In this document: piece by piece, positions 24,266 to 33,556 of the stretch
How the letters are laid out: each line of letters begins with the position of its first letter
How positions within the stretch are numbered: the first letter of the stretch is position 1
Source: Peribacillus folii
GTDB taxonomy: Bacteria > Bacillota > Bacilli > Bacillales > DSM-1321
Direction: 5' to 3'
NCBI RefSeq assembly: GCF_030271255.1
Contig: NZ_JASJOM010000001.1
Coordinates: forward strand, 434,001 to 498,000
Length of the DNA: 64,000 nt
The notes under the pieces: generated by a model
The model's database searches: none
What the model was told of the DNA's origin: nothing
The model's input: the letters and a program-made list of their open reading frames with translations, nothing else
Program-made: the position numbers and the translations under genes

Positions 24266-25846
24266 ATGATTGACCATATGACAAGAAAAGTGCTTCTTAC
24301 CTTTTGCATGCTCATATATATAGCAGGTTGCTCGAAGGCACCCCCTAATTCTGACACGAATGAACCGATAGATAGCAAATCTCAATCGTATGGAGTCAGT
24401 TCATCCAACCCGCTGGCAATCGATGTGGGAATGGAAATATTGAATAACGGAGGCACGGCGGCGGATGCCGCCATTGCTGTATCCTATGCATTGGGCGTAA
24501 CCGAGCCTTATGGATCTGGCATAGGTGGCGGCGGCGGCATGCTGATTGCCCCGAAATCCGGCAAACCAACATTCATCGATTATCGTGAATCGTCACCGGA
24601 AGATCCAAGTTCAAGGCATCAAACGGCGATTCCTGGTTTAGTCGCCGGAATGCAGGCTGTCCACGATACGTATGGCAGCGTACCGATGGAAGATCTCATC
24701 CAGCCGGCAGTTGATTTGGCACAAGACGGGTTTAAAGTGAACGAAATGCTATCTGCACGCTTGGCGAGAGCCGAAGCAAGGATTTCATCCAATGAAACTT
24801 CACTGTTTTATCCGGATGGCGAGGCCCTTGAACCCGGCGAAACCCTAAGACAAAAAAAGCTTGCAGAAACATTGAGGAAGATTCAAAAGGAAGGCCCGGA
24901 AGGATTTTATAAAGGGGAAATCGCACGGGATATAAAGAAGAAATCAGACGTCGATTTAATGGATTTAAAGCGTTATGAAGTGAAAGAACGGAAACCGGTT
25001 AAGGGAACATTTGCCGGATATGACGTTTGGACTGCTCCCCCTCCCTTTTCCGGAATTACAGTTCTTGAAATGCTAAGGCTTGCCGAGGAAACGGATCTGG
25101 GCAATTCTCCTGACAAATCCGCCTATATGAAGGTGCTGGGGGGCATCACCAATACCGCTTACGAAGATCGCATCACCCATGTAGGGGATGGGACAAGTCC
25201 AGCTAAAGCTGAACAGCTCCTCTCCCCCATCCACTTAACCAATCTAAAGGATACGATCAAAAACGAAAGCTGGGACAATAAAGAATCGCATGATAACGAA
25301 GAACATGAAAGTACCACTCACTTTGTGATCATGGATAAGTATGGCACAGTCGTTTCTGCAACGAATACTTTAAGCAATTTCTTCGGGTCTGGTGACTATA
25401 CGAATGGATTTTTCCTTAATGATCAATTGAAAAATTTCGGTTCCGACTTGAATGATCAAGAGGCTTATAAACGGTCCAGAACGTTCACGGCACCGACCAT
25501 TCTTGAAAAACCAGGGAAGGAATCGATCGGGATCGGGTTACCCGGCGGTGATCGAATCCCGCAAGTATTGATGCAGGTTCTTTATTCCTATTCGCAAAAG
25601 GAAGGCTCTTTCCAGGATATCATCGATCGTTATCGGTTCGTCTTTGACGGAATGAACATTCACACAGAAACAAGACTTTCGAATGAAACCATATCCAAGC
25701 TGGAGGATTCAGGATACGAAGTCATTCATGATCCAGACCCTATGTACTATGGCGGGGTTCAAGTTCTTGTAAGAGATGAACACAACGGACGGTTATCCGG
25801 AGCTGGGGATAAGCGAAGAGACGGAAGCTGGAAAGCCCATCAATAA
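24266..25846 (+). CDS. capD: CapD-type gamma-glutamyltransferase lipoprotein
   Basis: N-terminal nucleophile hydrolase of 526 residues, matching B. anthracis CapD (about 528), which cleaves poly-gamma-glutamate and attaches it to peptidoglycan. The lipobox IAGC puts the lipidated Cys at residue 22. The self-cleavage site and catalytic threonine are in STTHFVIMD (Thr about 350), preceded by an acidic, disordered linker where cleavage occurs; GLPGGDRIPQ near residue 455 is the oxyanion/substrate loop. AAAAGGGGG precedes the ATG at 24266. Presence of CapD instead of PgdS suggests that the polymer is anchored as a capsule rather than only released (inference). Confidence 0.92.
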   Translation: MIDHMTRKVLLTFCMLIYIAGCSKAPPNSDTNEPIDSKSQSYGVSSSNPLAIDVGMEILNNGGTAADAAIAVSYALGVTEPYGSGIGGGGGMLIAPKSGKPTFIDYRESSPEDPSSRHQTAIPGLVAGMQAVHDTYGSVPMEDLIQPAVDLAQDGFKVNEMLSARLARAEARISSNETSLFYPDGEALEPGETLRQKKLAETLRKIQKEGPEGFYKGEIARDIKKKSDVDLMDLKRYEVKERKPVKGTFAGYDVWTAPPPFSGITVLEMLRLAEETDLGNSPDKSAYMKVLGGITNTAYEDRITHVGDGTSPAKAEQLLSPIHLTNLKDTIKNESWDNKESHDNEEHESTTHFVIMDKYGTVVSATNTLSNFFGSGDYTNGFFLNDQLKNFGSDLNDQEAYKRSRTFTAPTILEKPGKESIGIGLPGGDRIPQVLMQVLYSYSQKEGSFQDIIDRYRFVFDGMNIHTETRLSNETISKLEDSGYEVIHDPDPMYYGGVQVLVRDEHNGRLSGAGDKRRDGSWKAHQ

Positions 25847-25876
25847 ACGGGCAGATTGAATACAGGAGATGAGACT

Positions 25877-26026
25877 ATGAATATCGCAAAAAAAATAATG
25901 AGCTGGGTCATACCTGTTTTCCTCATTGCCGCCTTGCTTGTGACGATGAATATATTCAAGCGGACGGAAACGTTAACACCTGTCGAGCAAAAGAAAATCG
26001 AACAATATACGGCAGTCGAAAAATAA
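25877..26026 (+). CDS. pgsE: PgsE/CapE small membrane protein of PGA synthesis
   Basis: A 49-residue protein, MNIAKKIMSWVIPVFLIAALL..., with one membrane helix (about residues 8-26) and a charged tail ending in IEQYTAVEK. Size, topology and position as the last gene match CapE/PgsE (47-55 residues), needed for full PGA production. ACAGGAGATGAGACT gives a binding site before the ATG at 25877. It starts 30 bases after capD and ends right at the operon terminator. Confidence 0.88.
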   Translation: MNIAKKIMSWVIPVFLIAALLVTMNIFKRTETLTPVEQKKIEQYTAVEK

Positions 26027-26057
26027 AAAAGCCGGGGCCTTCCCCGCTTTTTTATTT
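26025..26057 (+). terminator. Terminator of the PGA operon
   Basis: GCCGGGG-CCTT-CCCCGC with a T6-A-T5 tail, overlapping the capE stop codon. Confidence 0.9.
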
Positions 26058-26096
26058 TTGCCCTCATCATTAAACTACACATTCGGGAGGATCACC

Positions 26097-26732
26097 ATGA
26101 CTTCAACTAGCTACACTTCTTTCGCCGAGCTTACAAAAAATGAACAAAAGTGCATCGATTATTGCATCAGACCCTATCACCGCAACCCGGCTATTGCCAT
26201 CCTTGCCATCCATGGCGGGAATATCGAACCTGGCACAAGTGAAATTGCTCTTGCCCTTGGAGAAAAACTCGGCGCAAGCACCTATTCCTTTGAAGGTCTG
26301 AAGCGCCGGGGCAACAGCATCCTTCATATTAAATCCGATTTGTTCGATGAACCGGCCGGCGTCTCCATGGCAGCGAACGCACAGACTGCCCTTACCATTC
26401 ATGGACATCGTAACGACGAGGATTCGTTTATCTATATGGGAGGACGGAATGAAATCTTCAAGAATTTGATCAAGCAGTCTCTCGACTCGGCCGGATTTCA
26501 AACCTACGAAGCCCCAAAGCACCTTTTGGGTATGGGCGCCAAGAACATCACCAACACCTGCAAAATCGGTGCCGGCGTGCAGCTGGAGCTTTCCACAAAG
26601 CTTAGGAAAAGCTTGTTCGAAGATCATGACCTAAGCAGCAAGAACAGGAGCAATCGCTCGAATGCTTTTCATCACTTCGTTCATGCTCTTGAAATAGGAG
26701 CCCTCACCTATAAACGGTATATCAAGGTTTAG
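26097..26732 (+). CDS. Poly-gamma-glutamate hydrolase family protein (PghP/YjqB type)
   Basis: A 211-residue zinc-dependent hydrolase of the family first known from phage PGA depolymerase PghP and B. subtilis YjqB/YndL. The metal-binding motif AIHGGNIEPGTSEIA (His and Glu) is at residues 39-53, with LTIHGHRNDED giving further ligands and GAGVQLELS the carboxypeptidase-like substrate strand. The ATG at 26097 has GGGAGG 6 bases upstream; the open frame before it lies in the PGA-operon terminator. It sits just behind the PGA operon but after a terminator, and may trim or recycle PGA. Its stop overlaps the stop of the converging NlpC/P60 gene by two bases. Confidence 0.9.
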   Translation: MTSTSYTSFAELTKNEQKCIDYCIRPYHRNPAIAILAIHGGNIEPGTSEIALALGEKLGASTYSFEGLKRRGNSILHIKSDLFDEPAGVSMAANAQTALTIHGHRNDEDSFIYMGGRNEIFKNLIKQSLDSAGFQTYEAPKHLLGMGAKNITNTCKIGAGVQLELSTKLRKSLFEDHDLSSKNRSNRSNAFHHFVHALEIGALTYKRYIKV

Positions 26733-27931
26733 TTGATAAGGAAATCACCTTGTCCAAAACTTTCGAACTTCTCGGCAAAATATCCTGAAGAAAGAGTGGA
26801 AATATGAACGCCAGGTTTTTCGGTTGTATGAAGGAAGCGCCCTGCCCCCAAGTAAATGCCAACATGCGTCACACCCTGTCTTGCGCCCGTATCCCTGAAA
26901 AATACTAAATCTCCCGCTTTTGGGTTTTCGATATGCGGCAGCAAGGAGAAATAGTCCTCTGCCGAACCACGCTTAACCGAAAGGCCTTGCTCCTTCATGA
27001 CCCAGTAGATGAATCCGCTGCAATCCATCCCCATCATTGGATCATCTCCCCCAAACACATAGGTGAACCCACGAAACGTGTAGGCGTACTTAATGACAGC
27101 CTCGGCCTCATCATAAGCAGTCTCCTGATTTACGTAAAACGGAAACAAAGGGCTGCTGTAAATTTGAAGATACTGCCCTTTTATCAATTCATAGCTTGGA
27201 AGGGCATTTCGAATTTTGATCGTATCCATGGAAATGCCGTATTTTTCCGCTATCATTTTTAGTGTTTCCCCGCTTTGGACGATATGCTCACCTTTTGGGA
27301 CATACGTTTTATAGGCGATGTTATATTTACCAAAGTAATTTTCCGTACTCGATCTCACCTGAACCGTTTCCGCCCCATATCCGGAATGAACAAATTGGTT
27401 CTTGCCGAGATAGATACCGGCAGTCACGACCTTCGAACCGTCTTTTTCAAGAAAGAAGATAAGGTCTCCTGCCTTCGGAGATGATGTATCCATTCCTTGC
27501 TTATAAAAACCATCGACTGTCAAACGGTCGATGGAAACATTTTGCCCAGAAAGCACCCAATGGATCAATCCGCTGGAGTCAAAGCCATTTTCAGGCGTCT
27601 CTTCTCCTGCCATTTTTTTTAATCCAACAAAGGTTCTCGCATAGTTGGAAATCCTTTTTCCCCTCTCCGACCACTGATAGACGGCAGGAGTATAGGCCGT
27701 TTGAATGATTCTTAGCTTCTGTCCGGCGTATAACTTACTATCTGGCAATCCATTCGTATCCATCAACTGCGCCGTGGATATATGGTAGGTCCTCGCAATC
27801 GATTCCACCGTTTCCTTAGAAGCTACGGTATGAACACGATCTGCCGCCTCTGCCATCAAGCCAGGGAAAAAAATGAAACTGACGAAGAATGCCACGATCA
27901 GTGCCCCGCTGTTACGTTTTGCTTTATACAT
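26729..27931 (-). CDS. Secreted LysM-NlpC/P60-LysM-NlpC/P60 protein, first catalytic domain degenerate
   Basis: A 400-residue exported protein with a signal peptide (cleavage near AEAAD, residues 27-29), LysM 1 (about 33-75), NlpC/P60 domain 1 (about 85-205), LysM 2 (216-258) and NlpC/P60 domain 2 (275-400). Domain 2 has an intact cysteine peptidase core: MDCSGF (Cys about 304), HVGIYLG (His about 356) and FLH. In domain 1 the matching positions read FDSSGL and TAGIYLG, so the catalytic Cys and His are lost. Such enzymes cut D-Glu-containing peptides in peptidoglycan or PGA; the neighbouring PGA genes make PGA a candidate. AGGAAGGG precedes the ATG at 27931. Confidence 0.88.
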   Translation of the reverse strand: MYKAKRNSGALIVAFFVSFIFFPGLMAEAADRVHTVASKETVESIARTYHISTAQLMDTNGLPDSKLYAGQKLRIIQTAYTPAVYQWSERGKRISNYARTFVGLKKMAGEETPENGFDSSGLIHWVLSGQNVSIDRLTVDGFYKQGMDTSSPKAGDLIFFLEKDGSKVVTAGIYLGKNQFVHSGYGAETVQVRSSTENYFGKYNIAYKTYVPKGEHIVQSGETLKMIAEKYGISMDTIKIRNALPSYELIKGQYLQIYSSPLFPFYVNQETAYDEAEAVIKYAYTFRGFTYVFGGDDPMMGMDCSGFIYWVMKEQGLSVKRGSAEDYFSLLPHIENPKAGDLVFFRDTGARQGVTHVGIYLGAGRFLHTTEKPGVHISTLSSGYFAEKFESFGQGDFLIN

Positions 27932-28147
27932 GTCAACCCTTCCTTCTTGATCAAAAAGTAAACGACCCCTTTTACCTGTAAGCACAAAGTCGAAACCAAC
28001 TTAATACCTACTACCAAAACTATTATCGGCAACATTCATGAATCTTTTAGCCTATCATTCGGTAAAAATAATATACAAACACTTCTTTCAATACTTTTCG
28101 ACCTATGACGTTTTGATCAAGAGGGTTTTTCGTGACGTGCTAGCACG

Positions 28148-28176
28148 AAAAAGGGAAAGCTGTATAGCTTCCCCTC
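28148..28176 (-). terminator. Terminator of the DUF2642-like gene
   Basis: GGGGAAGCT-ata-CAGCTTTCCC followed by TTTTTC on the minus strand, just past the stop codon; a second small hairpin (TTTTTCGTG/CACGAAAAA) overlaps it at 28127-28153. Confidence 0.8.
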
Positions 28177-28187
28177 CAACCTTGAAT

Positions 28188-28853
28188 CTATGGCATGTAT
28201 ACACTTTTTATATGGGAAAGCTTCAAGAACACTTGATCACCGCTTGCCGTCGTCAATTCGACAAAATTATTGGCTGCCGCTTCCAGCACCCCGATTTTCA
28301 TGGGATCTTCTCCTCCGTCAAGGACCACAAGCTTTCCTGCATTTTTCTTCAATTGCTCTTCCAAGGAGCGCACCATTGGCACGGCTGATGGATGGACGGG
28401 AAAGCATTCTTTGCGCAGGGAGTAGGGAATCGCATTATGAATATAGGGGGAAAGCCATTTCAGGTGATGCAGTGAGATAAACATCGTTTTGTATATAGGC
28501 GAGTAAAACGCAAAATAATCATTAAACACATTGGTGATATAGCCGTGCAGCGGAATGTGGCCGGCAACGTGGATTTCCGAAAACACCCCTTTTGCGTTCA
28601 TTAACGTTTTTCGATAGGATATCGCCCCGGTATCCTCCATCATCGGAGAATCTAACGGATAGGCAATCTCGTCATCTATTTCTTTACTTACATTCAATTG
28701 ATGGATCTGCAGCATCGGAAAATACAGAAACCGCCTTCCATCGTACAGCACGAGGATATCCATGCCCAAATCGGTCAATATTCCTTTGAACGTTTTTTTC
28801 GCCGAAAGGTGGACATCGACTTGCTTGCCCAGTAATGCACCCGCATCGCTCAT
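28188..28853 (-). CDS. Two-repeat Sm-like (DUF2642-type) protein, possibly spore-related
   Basis: A 221-residue protein whose N- and C-terminal parts look like small beta-barrel domains: GKQVDVHLSAKKTFKGILTDLGMDILVLYDGRRFLYFPMLQIHQL and later LVVLDGG...KIGVLEAAANNFVELTTASGDQVFLKLSHIKSV. This pattern is that of DUF2642, common in spore coat-associated proteins of bacilli; the family call is from memory. No signal peptide or membrane segment. AGGAGGAG precedes the ATG at 28853. The next gene upstream on this strand, an ArsB-like transporter, ends 25 bases away, so they may share a transcript. Confidence 0.65.
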   Translation of the reverse strand: MSDAGALLGKQVDVHLSAKKTFKGILTDLGMDILVLYDGRRFLYFPMLQIHQLNVSKEIDDEIAYPLDSPMMEDTGAISYRKTLMNAKGVFSEIHVAGHIPLHGYITNVFNDYFAFYSPIYKTMFISLHHLKWLSPYIHNAIPYSLRKECFPVHPSAVPMVRSLEEQLKKNAGKLVVLDGGEDPMKIGVLEAAANNFVELTTASGDQVFLKLSHIKSVYMP

Positions 28854-28877
28854 TATTATCTCCTCCTAGACGGTTTT

Positions 28878-30233
28878 TCAGCTGAATATCAGGTGGACCC
28901 AAAAATACAAGAATAGCAATGTCGCCGCGGTAGTCAGTGGGATGACCACCAACGATACGCTTACATAATCTTTCCATGTGATTTTCACTTTATTTTGCTT
29001 CAGGATATGCATCCAGATAAGCGAGGCAAGGGTACCGATGGGCAGTAACAACGAGCCGATGTCACTGCCGATTATATTGGCCAGATAGATGGTTTTTAAG
29101 GTGATCGGATCGAGGCCCATCTCCGTTAATGTAATGGTGCCTATCATTAAGGCTGGATGGTTGTTGAAGATGTTTGATAACAGCGATACCAAGCCGCCCA
29201 TGACAAAGCTGGCACTCAATAATCCTTGGTTCACTATCGGCTCACAGATTTTTATGAGTATGGCCGTAAGCCCTACATTATGAAGTCCATAAATGATGAC
29301 ATACATGGAAAACGCGAATATCAGGATATGCCATGGGGTTTTCTTTAAAATATCGACCGGATGGGTCCGTAAGTGATACCATCTCCAAACAAGCAGCGAT
29401 AATGAACCAAGCACGGCAACCCATTCAATGGGAATCGAAAAGTAAGAAGCGACGAAGAGTAAACAGCGAACAACAAACACATAAAGCAATACTTTCAGCA
29501 TGAATATCGTACGCTGCCGTTTCGTTTCAACCGTCATCCTCCCCTTTAAAGGATGGAAATTCTTTGTGAAGAAGCTTTCCTCAATGTCATATGAAAGCTC
29601 AGGTAATTTCTTGGGCAATTTTTTCTTGACCACCAAGAACATCAAGGATGACATGAAAACCAAGCCTAGGGTTGCAGGTAAAAACATCATGGCTGTGTGC
29701 ATATAAAGCGTCATATGCACGATTTGCAAAGCGATTAAATTAACAATGTTACTGACACCGATCGGGGCACTCGAAGCGGTTGCAATCAACGCTCCGCTCA
29801 ATAGATAGGGAATCGCTTCGTGCGGCTTCAGTCTGAGATTTTTCAGAAGCAGTATCAAAATCGGCGTTGTGATCAGAATGCTGCCATCATTGTTGAATAG
29901 CAGAGTCATTAAAAAGCACAATAATTGAATGTACCAATACAGGCGATAACCAGATCCTCTGGCAAGTATGGCGAGCCTTGCGGCGGCCCAGTGAAAAAAA
30001 CCGAAGCTTTCCAGGATGACCGCCATCACGATCGTTGCCATGATGGTGATCGATGCCCCTCCAATCTTGCTGATGATATCCACAATATCACCATGGGATA
30101 CCGTGCCAGATAGCAAAATCATCGCTGCACCAATCGAAGCTGGCCATGCTTCATTTATTCCTCCCGGCCTCCATAAAATAACGACCATGGTCATGACGAA
30201 CACAAAAATGGCCATTCCAATTTCGAAATGCAT
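28878..30233 (-). CDS. ArsB/NhaD-family (ion transporter superfamily) membrane protein
   Basis: A 451-residue, roughly eleven-helix transporter of the ArsB/NhaD part of the ion transporter superfamily, resembling B. subtilis YdfA. Conserved features are LLFNNDGSILITTPILILLL (TM4 region with the paired Asn-Asp) and SNIFNNHPALMIGTITL plus LANIIGSDIGSLLLPIGTLASLIW in the second half, which correspond to the two inverted repeats. ArsB exports arsenite, NhaD sodium; no ArsR or arsenate reductase gene is adjacent, so the substrate is open. I use the ATG at 30233, with AAGGGGAG 6 bases upstream; a 61-codon extension is without support. Confidence 0.82.
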   Translation of the reverse strand: MHFEIGMAIFVFVMTMVVILWRPGGINEAWPASIGAAMILLSGTVSHGDIVDIISKIGGASITIMATIVMAVILESFGFFHWAAARLAILARGSGYRLYWYIQLLCFLMTLLFNNDGSILITTPILILLLKNLRLKPHEAIPYLLSGALIATASSAPIGVSNIVNLIALQIVHMTLYMHTAMMFLPATLGLVFMSSLMFLVVKKKLPKKLPELSYDIEESFFTKNFHPLKGRMTVETKRQRTIFMLKVLLYVFVVRCLLFVASYFSIPIEWVAVLGSLSLLVWRWYHLRTHPVDILKKTPWHILIFAFSMYVIIYGLHNVGLTAILIKICEPIVNQGLLSASFVMGGLVSLLSNIFNNHPALMIGTITLTEMGLDPITLKTIYLANIIGSDIGSLLLPIGTLASLIWMHILKQNKVKITWKDYVSVSLVVIPLTTAATLLFLYFWVHLIFS

Positions 30234-30418
30234 GCTGTTCTCCCCTTTGGGCCTTTTGGACCCTACTTGTCCGACTCCTATATGTATATTCACCTTACCG
30301 GAAAAGGTATTGGTTGCTTGACCAGACTCGCTAAATTGTACCTTTGTACACCTAGTGAAATGTCCACTGAAGAGAAATGCCCCTGCGATACACGGAAATT
30401 CCACCCGCACGCACATGC

Positions 30419-30457
30419 CAAAAAGGGGAAACCATCTTAGCGGTCCCCCCTTTTTGC
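30419..30457 (-). terminator. Terminator of the dCache chemoreceptor gene
   Basis: AAAAAGGGG...CCCCTTTTT on the minus strand, 14 bases past the stop codon. Confidence 0.8.
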
Positions 30458-30470
30458 CTTTTCCGTGATT

Positions 30471-32558
30471 CTATTTGTTTATTTGGAATTCCCCAAGTGT
30501 AGTCTCCAAATCATTTATCAATTGGGTAAGCTGTTGCGTATATTGAGCAAGTTCATTGGATGAAGCGGCTTGTTCCTCCATGGATGAGGCAATTTCTTCT
30601 GATGAAGCCGTTGTTTGCTGGGAAACAGCCGTGATTTCTTCAATCACCTGAACGACGGTTTCTTTCTGTTGATTGATGGTTTCGATCGATCGTGTTTCTT
30701 CCTGGATGGAAGATGATATCCTTCCGACCGAATCCTCCAGCTCTTTCATGGCCTCACTTACCGTAATCACCGCATTTTTTTGATCCTTGCTGATTTGATT
30801 CGTTTCATTCGTCGTTTTTAGCAGCTCCTCCGTATCCGCAAGAATGCTCTGGATGATATCCTGAATGTTTTTGGTAGCTTCTTTCGAATCATCCGCCAGG
30901 CTCCGTACTTCATTGGCCACGACGGCAAAGCCTTTGCCTGATTCACCGGCGCGTGCAGCCTCTATCGATGCATTCAGTGATAGCAAATTGGTTTGCTCGG
31001 ATATTTTTGAAATGGCATTCGTCACATCGGAAATCGTTTTCGATTTTTCCACAAGTCTTAAGCTCATGTCGGTGACTGCCGTAAACGCGAGCTCCAATTT
31101 CTGATAAGAGGTTTCCAGGCCGCTTACCTGTTGTTTTCCGGCTTCGATTTTTTCTGAAGCGAGTTCCAATACGGTTTGGGTCTCCCGTGATTGCTTGGAC
31201 AATCCATCGATTTCATCACTTAACACCTGGATGGTGCCCGCGCCATGCTCGACTTGCTGAGATTGATTGGATGCACCCGATGCAATCTCTTCTATCGCGC
31301 GTGAAACATCCGTAATCGCCGAGCTATTCTCTGCAGCTATTTGGCTTAGTCCGGCATTGGCATTCGTCACTGATTCAGCATTGCCGTTCACCTTGGCAAC
31401 CAACCCCCTCAATTTCGCAAGCATGGAGTTATAGCTTTTGCTCAAGTCGCCAATCTCATCATTCGAGGTGAATCCAAATTCGGTGACTAAATCGCCATTT
31501 GCCGTCTTTTCGATGACCTTTTTAAAGTCGGCCATGATCTTCGTTAACTTCCCTGCAAGATATAAAGCACATATTGTCCCGAATAACAATCCTAAAACAA
31601 TCGATATCAAAACGATCCGATTGATATCAGCGAGCTTGGCTTGGAGGATTTTGTCCGGCGTGAAGGCCAATACCTTCCAGTTCACTCCTTGTACCGTACT
31701 CACTTCACCGGTATAATCCTCATTTCCAAGGTTCAAGGGCTGATTGGCCGTCGTTTCGCCATTATACATGTCGGCCACCCACTTGTATTCCGAATCGAAG
31801 CGGCCTGTGTCTGCAACGAAATCCTCGACGCCTTCTTCCTTTCCGCTTTTTTCAGGATTCATATTCTTACCGTCCATATCTTTCATGAAAGAACTGACGA
31901 TAAACCCTTGTGAATCCAAAATGATCAGACTGCTAATGGAATCTTTTTCAATATTGGCCCTCATTTTCCCGATTGTCGAGAGGTCGATATCATAACCAAG
32001 CGCCCCTGCCATTTTACCGTCCACCATTACCGGTGTGACAACGGAAGTCATGATCGTTCCGGAAGTCGTATCCTTATATACATCCATCCATTTCGTTTCC
32101 GGGTTTTCCCTCAGCTGCTTATAGGTTTTGGTTTCACGCGCGTCCTGATCGAAATCCATTTCCGGTGAAGCGTTTAAGGAGCCATCCTTCCCATCCATAT
32201 AATAAACCGAAATTAAATCCTCATTATTGGTCTGGAATGCTTCAATCGTTTTGCGGATATCCTTGATTGAATCACCGCTTCTTACCTGATTGGCGATTAA
32301 TTGAGATAATTGCTCAAGCGAATCTTCATATGTAGCCATGCTCAGATTGATTTGTGTCGCAGCATCTTGTGCCGAACTTTTATTTAGGGATATACGATCT
32401 TCCTTAAAAATGGACGTTACCTTTACCCCCATAATCGAAACGGCTACGACTATAGCAAGAAAAACGGATAAACAAATGAATAATAACCATTTTATCCGGA
32501 TCGATATCCTTCTTTTTACTTTTTCCTTCTTGCCTGCCGGTGACCTTCTCATTGACAT
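30471..32558 (-). CDS. Methyl-accepting chemotaxis protein with dCache sensor
   Basis: A 695-residue chemoreceptor: TM1 (about 24-47), a large extracellular double-Cache domain (50-310) with [20 protein letters not shown] and [12 protein letters not shown], both typical of dCache_1, TM2 (313-335), HAMP and the cytoplasmic signalling domain. The signalling tip is [39 protein letters not shown]. dCache receptors commonly bind amino acids or other small ligands directly. AAGGGGG precedes the ATG at 32558 at 3 bases and a second ATG at 32552 at 9 bases. Unlike the first chemoreceptor here, it has a sigma-A-type promoter. Confidence 0.93.
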   Translation of the reverse strand: MSMRRSPAGKKEKVKRRISIRIKWLLFICLSVFLAIVVAVSIMGVKVTSIFKEDRISLNKSSAQDAATQINLSMATYEDSLEQLSQLIANQVRSGDSIKDIRKTIEAFQTNNEDLISVYYMDGKDGSLNASPEMDFDQDARETKTYKQLRENPETKWMDVYKDTTSGTIMTSVVTPVMVDGKMAGALGYDIDLSTIGKMRANIEKDSISSLIILDSQGFIVSSFMKDMDGKNMNPEKSGKEEGVEDFVADTGRFDSEYKWVADMYNGETTANQPLNLGNEDYTGEVSTVQGVNWKVLAFTPDKILQAKLADINRIVLISIVLGLLFGTICALYLAGKLTKIMADFKKVIEKTANGDLVTEFGFTSNDEIGDLSKSYNSMLAKLRGLVAKVNGNAESVTNANAGLSQIAAENSSAITDVSRAIEEIASGASNQSQQVEHGAGTIQVLSDEIDGLSKQSRETQTVLELASEKIEAGKQQVSGLETSYQKLELAFTAVTDMSLRLVEKSKTISDVTNAISKISEQTNLLSLNASIEAARAGESGKGFAVVANEVRSLADDSKEATKNIQDIIQSILADTEELLKTTNETNQISKDQKNAVITVSEAMKELEDSVGRISSSIQEETRSIETINQQKETVVQVIEEITAVSQQTTASSEEIASSMEEQAASSNELAQYTQQLTQLINDLETTLGEFQINK

Positions 32559-32667
32559 TTTCCCCCTTATACGTAAACCATACTTCGTGTAAAAACAAAG
32601 CTTCAATCTATGCTCAAAATGGATCATTCCTTAATTATCATCACTTACTTTATTTTTCCACATAAAC

Positions 32668-32696
32668 ATACTATATACCTAATTTATTATTGTCAA
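32668..32696 (-). promoter_or_regulatory. Sigma-A promoter of the dCache chemoreceptor
   Basis: TTGACA (32696-32691), 17-base spacer, TAGTAT (32673-32668), about 110 bases before the start codon. Confidence 0.75.
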
Positions 32697-32948
32697 TTAC
32701 CAATTTAACTAAATGCAGTGGGTCCAAAGGTACGATAGATACTCAAAGACACCATGGATGACGCTTCTAATGGCGGTAAAACATACGATAAATATGCATT
32801 CCTCGCCTGACCGCCTTCATTTTACCGGGCAACATCGGATTGCATAATTCCCACAAATTACATATTCATTGTGTGCTTTTCGACCCAGGATGAGACTATG
32901 CTCCTTTGGGCGGCCCACTCCTTTTGTGACCTTACCAGGTTCCCCAAA

Positions 32949-32984
32949 CAAAAAAACACAGGAGAGCTGCCTGTGTTTTTTGTA
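32949..32984 (-). terminator. Terminator of the SRPBCC/YfiT operon
   Basis: AAAAAACACAGGCAGC / GCTCTCCTGTGTTTTTTT, usable in both directions, 20 bases past the SRPBCC stop codon. Confidence 0.88.
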
Positions 32985-33004
32985 TTGCATGCACTTTTTT
33001 TCTT

Positions 33005-33490
33005 CTATCCATCAATCCGCTTGACGGCGCGAGTATATTGTTCATGCCAACTTTCCCATGCATCCATCGGAAAGTCCATTGCACGGCCATCCAATACTGC
33101 CCTTAGCATCTCAAGGCACACATGCCAGCCTGCCAAGTCCTTTGCTGTGTGCTCCTTGCTTGTACGGAAGGATTCTGTCAATGTCAGCGAGCACCCAGAC
33201 TCCTCAGGAGATAATTCGAAACGGACCCAGCCTTCCCCCCATTCAAACTCCAAAACGGCAAATTCCCGATAGTCCCGTATTTTCATATCAAAGGATTTCC
33301 CTGATCCATCATTGAAATGGAAGGTTAGCTTCCCGTCTTTTCGAAGGTCCTTCATTTCCAGATTGGACATCCACTTCTCGAGCTTGCCATTTTCCGTCAA
33401 GGCACCCCAGACCTTTTCCACGGAATGATTGAACAGGCGTTCGAACCTGGCGATCAATCCATTCCCTCTTTTTTCGAGTACAGCTTGCAT
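33005..33490 (-). CDS. SRPBCC (AHSA1-like/START) domain protein
   Basis: A 161-residue soluble protein of the SRPBCC fold, AHSA1 branch: IARFERLFNHSVEKVWGALTENGKLEKWMS opens the domain, FEWGEGWVRFELSPEESGCSLTLTESF forms the central sheet, and HVCLEMLRAVLDG the long C-terminal helix that caps the ligand pocket. Ligand unknown. The ATG at 33490 has a GGGGGGAT binding site; the longer frame has none. It lies 66 bases behind the YfiT gene on the same strand with no terminator between, so they probably form an operon; this pairing of DinB-like and AHSA1-like genes is familiar in bacilli. Confidence 0.85.
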   Translation of the reverse strand: MQAVLEKRGNGLIARFERLFNHSVEKVWGALTENGKLEKWMSNLEMKDLRKDGKLTFHFNDGSGKSFDMKIRDYREFAVLEFEWGEGWVRFELSPEESGCSLTLTESFRTSKEHTAKDLAGWHVCLEMLRAVLDGRAMDFPMDAWESWHEQYTRAVKRIDG

Positions 33491-33556
33491 GTAAATCCCC
33501 CCATTCCATTTTGTATAATGATGGTTTCCACCATCGTTCAATCAGGCTCTCCCTAT

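Larger units (their letters stand above)
32628..33004. other. Non-coding spacer with promoter and terminator
   Basis: Holds the promoter of the dCache receptor (left) and the terminator of the SRPBCC gene (right). In between I see only a weak long-range pair CGGTAAAA / TTTTACCG (about 32776 and 32820) and no credible gene. Confidence 0.55.
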
